DNA from: Reticulitermes speratus
Taxonomy: Eukaryota > Arthropoda > Insecta > Blattodea > Rhinotermitidae
Assembly (NCBI GenBank): GCA_021186555.1
Contig: JAJKFL010000011.1
Coordinates: 2,531,501 to 2,595,500 of the forward strand
Reading direction: 5' to 3'
DNA length: 64,000 nt
Made by a program: the position numbers and the translations under genes. Positions 33,345-44,412 of this stretch are shown here, one piece after another. Each line of letters opens with the position of its first letter. The first letter of the stretch is position 1. The notes beneath the pieces are model-generated. The model was given only the letters and a program-made list of their open reading frames with translations, was not told where the DNA came from and made no database searches.

Positions 33345-34881
33345 TATAAAGTTTTACGGATTAGCCAGACACAGTAGATTATTTCTGTAATAGGCTGTAT
33401 TAAGTCTCATCGATACAGTGCATTACGAACAAATAAAAATGTCGGATTTCTCGTGACACTTTACAGCACCGTGGTCGATAATACATACCACCTGCTTTAA
33501 CATTAAGAATCTCTACATTTTACCCACACAGTGTAATTAAGCTTACAGTTTTCATGTCATTCTCACAATAAACTTTAAAATGAATAAATAGTGTACAGAG
33601 AATTAATTAGCAACACTAAGACATTAGAATTACACAATTTTGGTAATATTTTATATAAAAAAAATCTAAATGCGGACATAAAATAGAGAAATTGGTGCAG
33701 AACGGAGAAGAAGAAGAAATATTGTAATATTTAAAAAGAGATATTGAAAATTTATTATAGAGAATATATAATTTAATATAATAGGATGAATACCAGGGAT
33801 GTGTACTGGAAGAACCCGGTGTTAACAGACACATGCCTGGGAAATGTAAGAATAGAAGTCGACTAATAAATGTATTCTATTGTATTCTAATAAACTTCAT
33901 CAAGAAATAGATCTTTGTAAAGGAAACGCATTTTAAAAACCAAGTTTTTATATATTATTTAGGTAAAATTTACTCTTTAAGAGTCCTGCCTCCCCAGTTT
34001 ACAAAATACTGCCTGTTTTATTCATCCTCAAGGTCGTGTAGATGCACTTCGTGACCAATAAAAGAAGAAGCATTAAATCCACTGAGGTAAATGCTAATCA
34101 AAAGTCATTAATATTTCACAATGGCCCGTTATTTGGTTATGTAGAATTCAAATGAGCGGAATGCCTAGCCATGACTAATAGAAGTGTCATGCTAAACGCA
34201 GCTACGGTCGTGAAAGACAGGTCATTGTTTGGCCGTACCTTCATTATTTGTGGTTCCTGCTGAGAATGTTTGATTTAGCACGTTAATCAGTTACAGTTTT
34301 ACTGTGGGAACCTTCTGTAGAAGGAAGAATGGCAGTCATCTCTATAGGCCTGATGTATCTGTGTCACACTCCGTTTTGTGATTGTATGATGCATAAGTCA
34401 TATTGCGGGTAATTTTAGGTTATGGTACATGGCTTCCTGTTCTTAAGTGATGGACTTTAATTTTACATATCTGAAAATATTCCAATCTAAGCGGTAATAC
34501 AACATTTTACAGCATCCCACTAATCATGTCCCTGAGCGTGGCAGCTTTTGTGGGAGCTTTGTCACAAACTCAATCTGCGTTTTCCGGGAGTTTAAAGTCT
34601 GTTTTTACTCTGCAGAGTCTCGATGTGCCGACCTCCAGCCTCTAAGCAGGCCTCGCACATTCTGAAAAGGAGGTCTTGTCTTGAAGAATTCACAGTTTCT
34701 CTTGGAATATTGTCTTTCAGTTCTTGACAATGATTGTGGATTGTTCATATATCTTCCAGTTTCCTCCCCAGTAATACTCGCAAGGATCCAAATATGTAAA
34801 TCTAGGACTCCATAATTCGCGATCCATCAACCTTTCGCCGAATAACTGTTCTAGCGCAGTCGCTGATATGTCTGTTGTAGG
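33345..34881. other. Unassigned; element G words and a LINE-like 3' tail
   Basis: 33475-33610 has words of element G (tacattttacccacacagtgt). At 33790-33895 cacatgcctgggaaatg leads to taataaatgtattctattg and a short TATTC-type tail, like a LINE 3' end, but no coding block precedes it. The rest is unrecognised. Confidence 0.4.
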
Positions 34882-35395
34882 TGACATGACATAACCGTAC
34901 AATTCATTATGACATAACCGTACAATTCATTATGACATAACCGTACAATTCATTATGACATAACCGTACAATTCATTATGACATAACCGTACAAAAATTT
35001 CATTAATGACATAACCGTACAAATCATTATGACATACTAATCATGACTAACGTACAAATCATTATGACATAACCGTACAATTCATTATGACATAACGTAC
35101 AAATCATTATGACATACCGTACAATTCATTATGGCATAACCGTACAAATCATTATGCATACGTACAATTCATTAGACTACCGTACAATCATTATGACATA
35201 ACCGTACAATTCTTATGACATAACCGTACAATCATTATGACATAACCGTACAAATCATTATGTAACTACAAATCTTATGACATAACGTACAATTCATTAT
35301 GACATAACCGTACAAATCATTATGTAACCGTACAATCATTTGACATAACGTACAATCATTATGACATAACCGTACAATTCTATTTGCGCACTCAT
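34882..35395. repeat. Decayed tandem array, about 23-bp unit, about 22 copies
   Basis: Consensus cattatgacataaccgtacaa with a or t endings. The first four copies are clean. From about 34990 onward nearly every copy has one or more small deletions. Other arrays in the window keep exact periods over much longer spans, so this one either aged differently or contains assembly errors. Confidence 0.9.
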
Positions 35396-36109
35396 TACAC
35401 ACACCATTGAATCTGTCGTTCAAAATTCCCACTTTGCATAATGTCCTTTTGCACGGCACTGTTGACGCTGTGTTTTTACAAAACGTTTTGCGACATGTTT
35501 TCCATTACGCATACTTTAAAAACGTATTACAAATGAACCCTCTTTTTTTTTTAAATAGAAATCATTTCTCACACTCGCTTACCACCTGCAGTGTATGAAG
35601 TACAATGCATGACTGGGCGTGCTACGAAATGTTAACACGCGAGAGGTACACAGTGTTTTAAACCTTTGATTGTAACGCCAGTTCTATAGATGCTTAACTA
35701 TTTAAATACTGAAAGAAACAATGAAAATACTCTTCTCTCTTGATGCTCCCCGATTTTGGAAATAACATCACTTTTGTTGGAAGGTCCCCAGGCTTCCATC
35801 TTATTCCTACTGTTAGGAATATCTTTGATAATGAAGAAAAAATAATCAGTCTGCGTTTACTTAAGCTGCCTGTTCCTACCTCGCAGAGAACAGAGTCCTT
35901 CTGCATTAGACCAATCCAATCCATGTTGCATGTTTCAGTCCCCTACAGTGCCGTAGTGGCGTAGCCTTCCAGATCCTTGGAGGCTGTAGGTACTGGATGG
36001 TTCTAGAAAATGCCGCGGTTCCTGCTCGGCGCAGTTCACTAGCAGTCACGGTGACTATGTATAAGTGCGGGGAATGACGTCGTGTGCCTTGCAATGAGAG
36101 TCTGGCTTG
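35396..36109. other. Unassigned sequence
   Basis: Overlapping 71-76-codon frames on both strands between 35694 and 36121 have no family resemblance. No shared repeat apart from the LINE-beta piece that follows. Confidence 0.35.
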
Positions 36110-36358
36110 GAACAAGGGCACTTGGTGGGGAAACCTGAAGAAAGGACGAACTTGGAAGACCCAAGTGTAGATGGGAGGATAACATTCAAGTGGATCTTAA
36201 GAAGTACGATTGGAGGGAGTGGATTGGATTCCCCTGGCTCAGGATAGGGACAAGTGACAACATGTAACGTGGTAAACTTTCGGGGTCCAAAAATGCGAGG
36301 AATTTGTTGACTGTCTGAGGGATTCGAAACTTATCAAGAAGGGCTCTGCTCCGTGGAA
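36110..36358 (+). pseudogene. LINE-beta, 5'-truncated copy
   Basis: Plus-strand remnant of the [10 protein letters not shown] block (cttggaagacccaagtgtag, atgggaggataacattc), then ggattggattcccctggctcagg, and the 3' UTR words tatcaagaagggctctgctccgtgg. Frameshifted. The usual GTTA-type tail is replaced by the long repeat at 36359-36612. Confidence 0.72.
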
Positions 36359-36612
36359 CCACTCAGTGTCAGTCAGTTAGTCAGTCAGTCTGTCGGTCAG
36401 TCTGTCTGTCGGTCAGTCTGTCTGTCGGTCAGTCTGTCTGTCATTCTGTCTTTCTGTCTGTCATTCTGTCTTTCTGTCGGTCAGCCTGTCTTTCTGTCGG
36501 TCAGTCTGTCAATCAGTCTGTCTGTCAGTCTGTCAATCAGTCTGTCTGTCAGTCAGTCAGCCTATCTGTCTGTCAGTCTTTCTGTCAGTCAGTCCGTTAG
36601 TTATTTAGTTAG
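36359..36612. repeat. Tetranucleotide microsatellite grown from a LINE-beta tail
   Basis: About 250 bp of TCAG, TCTG and TCTT units in mixed order, ending gttagttatttagttag, which is the ordinary LINE-beta tail. Opens a spurious 104-codon plus-strand frame rich in S, V and L. Confidence 0.92.
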
Positions 36613-37865
36613 TTCTTTGAAAGAATGCATCAGCGGACATCGTAGCCAATGTAAAAGTTCAGAATGATGTTGAGAATGATAAGAATTAAATAAACGTTCT
36701 GTCAGAAAAAAAAAACAGAGTTGAATGTTAAATGTGGTGGTACATCTAGTAACCACTGAGCTTGAAAGGTTAACTAAGTGTTCAAAATTTGAAGTTTCCA
36801 CGGAGGTGGATGTGAAAATTACTGGCTCTTGAAATGTGACGCCGTGTTGTCTGGTAGATGCGTACCTCCATTTCAGATGAATCTGTTGTTTCCATTATCA
36901 GTGCAGATTATTTTATTCGTATAAGACACGTCAGTGTCCATAGTTAATGTGCTATGTAATTGGCTGTAGACTGCGTAATACCCCAGAAGAGCGCAGATCT
37001 CATCAATATCGCGGCGGAAGCCTGAAGTCACGGATGTTATGTATATACTAGTCTATTTCTTGCAGTACTTCGCCGACGTGTGGAAGATGGGTCACGTGGG
37101 AGGCAGGGCCCGTGGCCCATGGTCTGACAAACACCGCTGTATATGATGCCTTAAGTGCGCTCGGCTTAGTCAACTACCGTAATTCGTTCATTGCAACAAT
37201 ATTCCCAATCAGTTCTTCTCGCATCACTGCAGGTCGCATCTGTTGGGAATAAAGAACATTCTCAGATTCCATTGCTTGAGGGATCCTTGCCTCCATTTCG
37301 CCTGATTTCAATCACAACGCAGCCAGTCAATGCAGGATATTGTTAGAGTCTGAACCTTCTTGAGAGTGGGCGACCGTATTTAAACATTCAGATTAAAGAT
37401 ACTGTGTTTATGGTTAAAGTTCCCTATGGGAAAAAGCTGATGTATTGGACTAAGAGCTGTTATTTGCTTTATATACAGCATTCAACCCGATTATTCTGAC
37501 AACCATTACGTCACATTACGTCTCAAGGAAAGCGCTCCACAATGTACAATACTGAATATGATTTGAAAAAAAAAAACAGTGATCTGGAACCGGTCCGACA
37601 GCATGTGTAAGAGTATCTGCTATATCTTGCACTGTGTACGTTGCAAGTTGCAGAACCACACAGCTGTTGGAGCCCGCGTGCGCACTGCTGATTGCTACAG
37701 AAATGGATGCCGCTGGATCGTTGCGTTTCTTCGTTTTATGACTGAAGTCACTAGGCAACATGTGCTTACGTATCTTGGTAAAGTAGCTGGTTTTAGATGA
37801 AACTGATTGCAGTCACACAGTTGTAACAGGTACAGTGTACTTTATGTTGTATTACAGTTTTGTTT
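36613..37865. other. Unassigned sequence
   Basis: 36700-36785 has element G words (gtggtacatctagtaaccac). 36965-37035 has F3-family words (taataccccagaagagc, atatcgcggcggaagcctga). Otherwise nothing recognised. Confidence 0.4.
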
Positions 37866-38033
37866 TGGGAGACGGGATTGCGTAGTCGGTCCGGGTTTCG
37901 AATCTCGGTAGGAGCAAGAGGTTTTTTCTTCTACAAAACGTCCAAACCGTTTCTGGGACCCACCTAGCCTTTTATTCAATGGGTACCGGGGTTCTTTCCA
38001 GTGGATAAAGTGGCTGGGGCGTAAAGTTAAACA
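37866..38033 (+). mobile_element. Possible tRNA-derived fragment
   Basis: Contains gggattgcgtagtcggtc and a B-box-like gggtttcgaatctcgg followed by a body ending ggctggggcgtaaagtt. Only one copy in the window, so family status is uncertain. Confidence 0.35.
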
Positions 38034-38046
38034 CTAATCTCCATCT

Positions 38047-38274
38047 CAAGGCCGCCTCAGTTTTTTAAGCTTCACGATCACACTTTTTAGACACACCACA
38101 GTCGGTAGGACTCCTCCGAACGAATGATCAGCCAGTCACAGAGACCTCTACCTGACAACACACAACACTCACAACAGACAGACATACATACCCCCGGTGG
38201 GATTCGAACCCACAATCCCAGTAAGCGAGCGGCCGTAGACCCACGCCTTAGACCGCTCGACCACTGGGATCGGC
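38047..38274 (-). mobile_element. SINE-1, tRNA-derived
   Basis: Single-head copy on the minus strand with B-box gggttcgaatcccacc and the standard body. The perfect 11-bp repeat aatctccatct at 38036-38046 and 38275-38285 marks the insertion. Confidence 0.9.
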
Positions 38275-38285
38275 AATCTCCATCT

Positions 38286-39429
38286 AGCCAAGGTTAATAC
38301 TGAGTGTAGTTATATCTGTACTCAGTGACATAGCTAGATGTTTCGGCACGGGCCCAGCAATACAAACCGCCGTCTCTGACAGAAATTACCAGCTTTAAAA
38401 AGGCGGGCACTGCAGTGACCCTTGCACCTTGACCGTTTCCGATCTTTTGTGCAATCAAACATTCAAAAAATCACAATCATTTATTGAATTTCCTTTTATT
38501 TGTCGCCGTAATTTAAAATTTGTTGATCGCAGAAAATCAAATGTTTTCACTTAAAATAATAATTTTTCCGCCCCTTGATCTCTGCTGCCGGGGCGGCCTA
38601 GCACTCCCCCCCCCCCCCCACCCTAGCTGGGCCCCTGCCTGTACTCCTGTATGCCTTCATGGCGTGGACAGGAAACAACCTGACCTTTAACTGTTTGTGG
38701 TTCTACTTCCATGCTCTCTGTATTCAAGCGACTAACGCCTGCTTTAAGCATTTGTAATCTGTGTCGCCCCATCCAAGCTATCGGTCAGCAGCTTTAAATT
38801 TTGTTTTAGCTTAATTTGAAAAGGGTCACTATTCATGGAAAGGCGTAAGAGATGGACGACATGGTCTTCAACCTAACTTGTGTAACATACACGTGTTTTT
38901 GGTACGTAATACTTGAGACACATGGCTATACAGAGTGGCCAAATGCCACGTAACATTGGATGTGCCGAGTGACTTTTGCGCTACACTGTATAATGAACCA
39001 CTTTAAGAACACATTACGTATCTACAGTATTATTATTATAATAGTAAGCAATAATCATTTAAGGTATTGCAGAACTATCGTATCAAGTACCCAAAACGCA
39101 TTTCGATAATAATACGTACTCGGTACGTAATGTGCGCACTTTCTAGCTTGTATTTTAACTGTTGCTCAACTGAAATAATTCGCATTGGCTATGAATGGGT
39201 ACAGCCTGTTGGTGAGTAATGGTACAGGCTGTCAATCCTGCTGCAGAGAACGGCGGTGCGCCGTTTCATAATGATCGCTCACGTCATCATATTAGGTCAG
39301 AGATCAAGACAGAATGCCACAACAGTAGTCATATTTCCGCTAATGCACGTCAGGCAGTGGCGGGTAGCTGTTTGTTTAGCTGCACGCCGCAAAGTCAGAA
39401 CGCTATACGTACCAGAACAATGGCAACTG
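38286..39429. other. Unassigned; possible transposon ends
   Basis: At 38325-38645 cgggcccagc near the left is matched by gctgggccc near the right, and both lie beside agctag words. That could be the ends of a small DNA transposon, but terminal repeats are too weak to call. A C run lies at 38608-38619. Confidence 0.3.
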
Positions 39430-40130
39430 GACCCCAACACAAAGGAACACTATCACTGTGACCCCAACACAAAGGAACACTATCACTGTGACCCCAACAC
39501 AAAGGAACGCTATCACTGTGACCCCAACACAAAGGAACGCTATCACTGTGACCCCAACACAAAGGAACGCTATCACTGTGACCCCAACACAAAGGAACGC
39601 TATCACTGTGACCCCAACACAAAGGAACGCTATCACTGTGACCCCAACACAAAGGAACGCTATCACTGTGACCCCAACACAAAGGAACGCTATCACTGTG
39701 ACCCCAACACAAAGGAACGCTATCACTGTGACCCCAACACAAAGGAACGCTATCACTGTGACCCCAACACAAAGGAACGCTATCACTGTGACCCCAACAC
39801 AAAGGAACGCTATCACTGTGACCCCAACACAAAGGAACGCTATCACTGTGACCCCAACACAAAGGAACGCTATCACTGTGACCCCAACACAAAGGAACGC
39901 TATCACTGTGACCCCAACATAAAGGTAACGCTATCACTGTGACCCCAACACAAAGGAACGCTATCACTGTGACCCCAACACAAAGGAACGCTATCACTGT
40001 GCCCCAACACAAAGGAACGCTATCACTGTGACCCCAACACAAAGGAACGCTATCACTGTGACCCCAAACAAAGGAACACTATCACTGTGACCCCAACACA
40101 AAGGAACACTATCACTGTGACCCCAACGCT
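39430..40130. repeat. Tandem array, 30-bp unit, about 23 copies
   Basis: Unit gaccccaacacaaaggaacg then ctatcactgt, period 30 bp. The middle copies are identical. Outer copies at both ends carry aacac instead of aacgc, and indels appear only after 39920. Frames open on both strands (up to 228 codons) because 30 is a multiple of three; I do not regard them as genes. Confidence 0.97.
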
Positions 40131-40304
40131 CACAGCAGGACACGATCGTCAGGCATTTCCAGGATCTGGGCTTTTCGTATTCACGGAGACTCACCGACAG
40201 TCCTTACAGTATCTCTGTATTCTTCAGGACGCAGTTGCTTAATCTCCTAGCTTAAGGAGTATAATCGGAGATCGTTAAACATATTTGAACAACAAGAGAA
40301 TGAA
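40131..40304. other. Unassigned spacer
   Basis: Nothing recognised. Confidence 0.35.
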
Positions 40305-40338
40305 GTTCTGTCAGCACAACTAGTGCATGTCTTTAATT

Positions 40339-40378
40339 TGGCTACATGTTTCGACCTTAGAAGGTCATCTTTAGGCTA
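40339..40378 (-). ncRNA. Hammerhead-like motif, FB-C left arm, core mutated
   Basis: Minus strand: CUAAAGA where CUGAAGA is expected (G5 to A), extra U, stem II GACCU with AGGUC around UCUA, GAAAC, AU, GU, A. Stem I has three of four pairs. Probably inactive. Confidence 0.55.
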
Positions 40379-40519
40379 GTAGTACAAAACACATAAAAAG
40401 TATTGTGTTCAACTGTATTAAGTACAAATACCAGAACCAACCAGACACCAATATCTACAACCGTATCTCCACAAGTACAATATAACTTGAACGATTAACA
40501 AAAATGTTATATTTTGTCC

Positions 40520-40769
40520 TCGCAACGGCCCCTAGTGGGCTAGGGCCTCCTCTTTATTAAGGCTTCACGATCACATTCACATAGACACACCACACTCGGT
40601 AGGACTCCTCTGGACAAGTGATCAGCCCGACGCAGAGACCTCTACCAGACAACACACAACACTCACAAGAGACATATCCATGCACACGGCGGGATTCGAA
40701 CCCGCAATCCCAGCAAGCGAGCGGCTATAGACCCACGCCTTAGACCGACGGCCACTGGGATCGGCAATA
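40520..40769 (-). mobile_element. SINE-1 nested in FB-C
   Basis: Standard minus-strand copy with B-box gggttcgaacccgc-type complement and single head. The head has lost one base (gaccgacggcc). No clean direct repeat. Confidence 0.85.
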
Positions 40770-40977
40770 ATAATGTTGATACTTGAAAAAATCTGTTAAA
40801 ATGTAGTAATTTTCAGTGGAAGAAAAACAAATTCGGACAACCAATCCGCAACACAAAATAGGTCTGCTACACAAAATTCCACGATCCCCATATCTCACAC
40901 TCGTCTACTACGTCAACATACGATAGAATTCAAAAATGCTTTAACAGTCATTAAACCATTTTAACATTTTAACCTTT

Positions 40978-41220
40978 TCTTGTTGGAAGACCCAGGCGTA
41001 GATGGGAGGATAATATTAAAATGGATCTTCTAGAATCGGGATGGAAGGGCGTGGATTGGATTGACATGGCTCAGGATAGGGACAGGTGGCGGGATGTTGT
41101 GAATGCGGTAATGAACCTTCGGGTTCCATAAGATGCGGGGAATTTCTTGACTAGCTGACGACCTGTTAGCTTCTCAAGAAGGACTGTGCTACGTGGAGTT
41201 AGTTAGTTAGTTAATTGTAT
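40978..41220 (+). pseudogene. LINE-beta nested in FB-C
   Basis: Plus-strand: ttgttggaagacccaggcg and tagatgggaggataatatt (GRPRRRWEDN block), gtggattggattgacatgg, caggatagggacaggtggcg, then the 3' UTR and a clean GTTA tail (gttagttagttagtta). 5'-truncated at the GRPRRRW block. Confidence 0.8.
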
Positions 41221-41328
41221 ATAATTGATTTGACTGAGCAACATTTATTTTATCAAACTGTAAAATTGAGATCTCAGTTCAAAACTTAATACAATTGTAC
41301 ACAATTCCTTTAATGTATTTTATACTAT

Positions 41329-41370
41329 TGACCTGAAAATGACCCTCAGAAATCGAAACATGTTGCCAAA
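41329..41370 (+). ncRNA. Hammerhead-like motif, FB-C right arm, decayed
   Basis: CUGAAAA (G8 lost), extra U, weak stem II, then GAAAC and AUGUU. Flanks match the left-arm motif in reverse. Inactive by inspection. Confidence 0.5.
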
Positions 41371-41432
41371 TTAAAGATATAACACTTACTAGTTGTGTTG
41401 ACGGTAATTTATTTCTCTTGTTAGCATACGTA

Positions 41433-41690
41433 GCCAATCCCAGTGGCCGCGCGGTCTGAGGCGTGGGGTTTGCGGCCGCACGCTTGCTGGGATTGCGGGT
41501 TCGAATCCCGCCTGTGGAGTGAATATCTGTCTCTTTTGAGAGTTGTGTTTTGTCAGGTAGAGGTCTCTGCGTCGGGCTGATCACTTGTCCAAGGAGTCCT
41601 ACCGAGCGTGGTGTGTCTTAACTGAAATGCGATCTTGAAACCTCGAAATGGGGAGGCCCTGGCCCACTAGGGGCTGTTACGGCATTGGAA
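41433..41690 (+). mobile_element. SINE-1, plus-strand copy
   Basis: Head agtggccgcgcggtctgagg, B-box gggttcgaatcccgcc, body with gtcaggtagaggtctctgcg and ggaggccctggcccac. It starts 28 bp after the FB-C right arm. Confidence 0.87.
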
Positions 41691-42795
41691 AAAATTATTA
41701 TATCTAACACAAAGGGATAAAAAACGCAGCAATTAATAAATATATTTTAGTCGGAACAATGCTGCAGGCCTACTGACGTCACAGCATGCTTGCCTGCTTC
41801 CCCTCTGCAGTCACTTGGCAGTCTTTTGACACGATTTATTTTAGTGATAACCACATAATGACCTTCGTTAGTAACAAGCTCTTTGGGCTGGTTTATACTG
41901 GTCAGAGTAGGAAGCCTCTCTTACATTCATCCGTACTATCCATAGGGCTTCTTTTCATGAGCTCTGTCTTTTCATTCCACTGACTACTGTCACAAATCTT
42001 TCTTCTGTTTGGGTCCTTTGGTCATCGGTTATGATTAAAGTTGGTAAAGTTTTTCAGTGAGTTTTGAGGTTCTCGCAGTTGTGTTGATGTCTATTCAAAT
42101 CTTCTGGGATGTTAGGCCTTATAGACTCGTAAGTAGTTCCTAGCGGTAGGTGACGATACGTGTTTACCAATCGACACGGTGTAATACCTCAAGAAGACTT
42201 GAATACTAAAGGTTTTCAATTCTTGAAACAGTTCCTCGTATAAGCAAAGCCGGAATAAACGTAATCTAATTGCCTTCCAGTATATCACGCTGTGTAGTGT
42301 AGCACATGTAGATTATACCGTCGTTTCAGAGGAATCTGCTTGATGTCTTCATCATTAGGGTGATGGTCGTGGCAGTAGGTCCTTCCGAAACGTCACAGCA
42401 TCATATCCCAGAAGGCGGTTTTCTTCATAGTCACCACCTTGGGAATGTAAAATCTGACACATGTCGCCATGTTTGTTGTTGTTCAAACCAGAGCTTGTAT
42501 GGCGATGTTGATGTAACTGTGGTGAACATGGAAGCCTTTCAGAGGTGACGCAGAATTTTTGAGGGGGTGGGGCAATTCATCGTCCACCCAACTTTTCTGA
42601 ATCGTCCCGTGATCTCGTGGTTTGCTGGGGCTTACGATGTAACATGTCTTCTAAGAAAGACGTTTGCGCTTAGACTTTCTGCGTCGCCCTTCTGAAGTAT
42701 AAAAAGATATCCGAGAGCATATTTCATTGATAAACAGTCACAGATCATACAACAACGGACATCGTCAAAACTGTGGACAATATTCAATGAACATA
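41691..42795. other. Unassigned; F3 fragments
   Basis: At 42106-42205 (cttctgggatgttaggcc ... cgacacggtgtaatacc) and 42345-42420 (ccttccgaaacgtcac, catcatatcccagaag) are pieces of the F3 foldback family. No intact hammerhead core. No gene recognised. Confidence 0.4.
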
Positions 42796-42877
42796 TACAG
42801 GGCATACACAAAAGAATGGTGCGGTTTTAATAGTGAACACTATTAAAACCGCACCATTCTTTTGTGTGTGCCCTGTA
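42796..42877. mobile_element. Palindromic MITE, copy 5
   Basis: Most perfect copy. The arms including gcggttttaatagtg pair along the whole length, with a loop of a few bases. The only clear mismatch is gtgtg against catac near the outer end. Flanked by TA. Confidence 0.9.
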
Positions 42878-43109
42878 TATAGACATTTCTGATAGTGGAC
42901 ACATGATAACACACGTAATTAAGTGACAGACATCAGTGTAAAACAATCATACAAGTGAATACTAATAACATATAGGCCAACGATCGTAATAAACAATACC
43001 CGACACAACTACCGTGGAATAGTGTACAAACAAAACTCCCTACGCAAATATAGTAGACAGTGGACAGCGTGAAGTGAAGTGAAGTGAAGTGCACACACGT
43101 GCGTACGAC
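42878..43109. other. Unassigned; short GTGAA repeat
   Basis: gtgaagtgaagtgaagtgaa at 43070-43090; nothing else recognised. Confidence 0.5.
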
Positions 43110-43153
43110 GCCCACTGATGATGGTCACTTTGTGACCGAAACATATGTAGGGC
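43110..43153 (+). ncRNA. Hammerhead ribozyme motif, solitary, core intact
   Basis: GCCC, one A, core CUGAUGA, extra U, stem II GGUCAC with GUGACC (6 bp) around UUU, GAAAC, AUAU, GU, cleavage-site A, GGGC. This has the strongest stem II in the window and the classic CUGAUGA core. The A between stem I and the core must bulge for GCCC to pair with GGGC. ACAUAUGU is self-complementary, as in the 11083 motif. Confidence 0.77.
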
Positions 43154-43324
43154 AATCTTAAAGTGTTAATATAATTACAATTAGTGCAGTTGTTGGTTGA
43201 TGATTGTTATATATTACCTTAATGTATTATCTGTATTCAGTGAAACCACATCTTCTCGTTACCAATAACATCACATATTTCTAAGAGCTTAACCTCACGG
43301 CAAATTTCAGTATTAGTATAAGTT

Positions 43325-43530
43325 TTAAAACTTTCGCGGCGACGTGATTCAATATAGTCTTCTCGGGCGCACAGCCGCGTCAATTCGTTTGAATACAACG
43401 TTTCGGGGACTAGCTCCGTCCCCATCCTCAGGCAAAACTGATCAGTTTTGGACGGGGACGGAGCTAGTCCCCGAAACGTTGTATTCAAACGAATTGACGC
43501 GGCTGTGCGCCCGAGAAGACTGTATTCAGT
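43325..43530. mobile_element. Foldback FB-D copy 1
   Basis: Almost complete palindrome centred near 43442 (aaaactgatcagtttt). The arms contain gaatacaacgtttcgggg, tagctccgtcccc, cgcgtcaattcgtttgaa and gggcgcacagccgcgtc with their complements. The left arm keeps a hammerhead core. The right arm lost its CUGANGA (tttggacgggg at 43447-43457). Second copy at 50560-50778. Confidence 0.82.
43391..43440 (-). ncRNA. Hammerhead motif, FB-D1 left arm
   Basis: Minus strand: core CUGAGGA, extra U, stem II GGGGAC with GUCCCC (6 bp) around GGAGCUA, GAAAC, then GUUGUA. AACGUU is self-complementary. Stem I (UUUUGC against GUAUUC or UUCAAAC) is weak in both possible registers, so core and stem II are good but the outer helix is doubtful. 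Confidence 0.6.
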
Positions 43531-43699
43531 ATTAGTAGCTGCCTGAAGACATGAATATTTAAACAAACAGCATCTTACCTTGGTCACACCGGCCGTGCCA
43601 CCAAGATACCGCTGCAGTGTTGCACGTGCAGTCCACGTGTGGTTGCAGACTATTGCTAGACACGTATCACGAAAGTAAGAATATCACATATCGAAAAAT

Positions 43700-43800
43700 C
43701 ACGGTGAGATCTTTGCTCTTCTGGGATGTTACACAGCGTAGATTGGTAGTTAGCAACGTTTCGGAACAACCTATAGGTACCATCTTCAAAGGTCATGCAC
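43700..43800 (-). repeat. F3 family fragment with hammerhead relic
   Basis: Words cttctgggatgttacacagc and gcaacgtttcggaacaacc then taccatcttcaaagg. On the minus strand the core reads UUGAAGA, so the invariant C3 is lost, and stem II is broken by internal loops. Confidence 0.5.
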
Positions 43801-43844
43801 TCCAAGAAGGTCTTCTAATCAGAGTTCTTTAAACAGTGGTAGTC

Positions 43845-44345
43845 GCTCACTTGGCCAAGAAATTCCTCATCTTGTGTGGAGCACGGAGTTCATTGTCCTT
43901 CCGTAGATGAAAATGTCCTGAGCAAGATGAATCATTCCGACACCCTCATAACTAACTAACTAACTAACTAACTAACTCCATGGAGCAGAGTTCTTCCTGA
44001 GAAGCTAACAGGTCGTCAGCCAGTCAAAAAATTCTCCACATTTTATGAAACCCAAAGGTTCATTACCGCATTCACAAGCGCCCGCCACCTGTCCCTATAC
44101 TGAGCCAGATCAATCCAGTCCATGCCTCCTCATCCCAATTCCTGAAGATCCATTTTGATATTATTCTCCCACCTACGCCTAGGTCTTTCAAGTGGTCTCT
44201 TTCCCTCAGGTCTCCCGATCAGAACCCTGTATGCACCTCTTCTGTCCCCCATACATGCCACATTCCTGACACTTTGTTTAGATAATTTAAATCGTTTCTA
44301 ATATTAGTCTTCCATCCACGCCTAGGTCTCCCAAGTTGTCTTTCA
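43845..44345 (-). pseudogene. LINE-beta, full 3' portion plus fragments
   Basis: 43953-44260 is a good minus-strand copy: (TAAC)n tail complement at 43953-43977, ctccatggagcagagttc, then the complement of the RRRWEDN and GHVARM blocks. On each side are smaller LINE-beta scraps: 43850-43915 (gccaagaaattcctc) and 44305-44345 (cttccatccacgcctaggtc), so at least two insertions or an internal duplication. No intact frame. Confidence 0.72.
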
Positions 44346-44412
44346 CGATTGCCGGCGATTATGTGCTTTGTCACAGTGCTGCTTTTGCTCGTTTCAGTAA
44401 CTATCATCAGGT

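Larger units (their letters stand above)
40305..41405. mobile_element. Foldback FB-C with two nested insertions
   Basis: Left arm about 40309-40440 (agcacaactagtgcatgtc, taatttggctacatgtttcg) is matched in reverse by right arm about 41280-41402 (aacatgttgccaaatta, ctagttgtgttgac). Each arm has an eroded hammerhead motif. The interior holds SINE-1 (40520-40769) and LINE-beta (40978-41220), so the element is older than both. Arms are clearly diverged. Confidence 0.65.

Noticed and set aside
35694..36121. Overlapping 71-76-codon frames on both strands
   Set aside because: No family resemblance and they run into LINE-beta sequence.
36353..36667. 104-codon Ser/Val/Leu-rich protein
   Set aside because: Translation of a tetranucleotide microsatellite.
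38325..38645. DNA transposon defined by gggcccagc and gctgggccc
   Set aside because: The inverted words are short and internal; no reliable terminal repeat or target duplication was found.
39256..40042. Frames of 154-228 codons across the 30-bp array
   Set aside because: Artefact of a unit length divisible by three; no domain outside the repeat.
43953..43980. Telomere-like repeat
   Set aside because: The TAAC units are the tail of LINE-beta, not the insect TTAGG telomere sequence.
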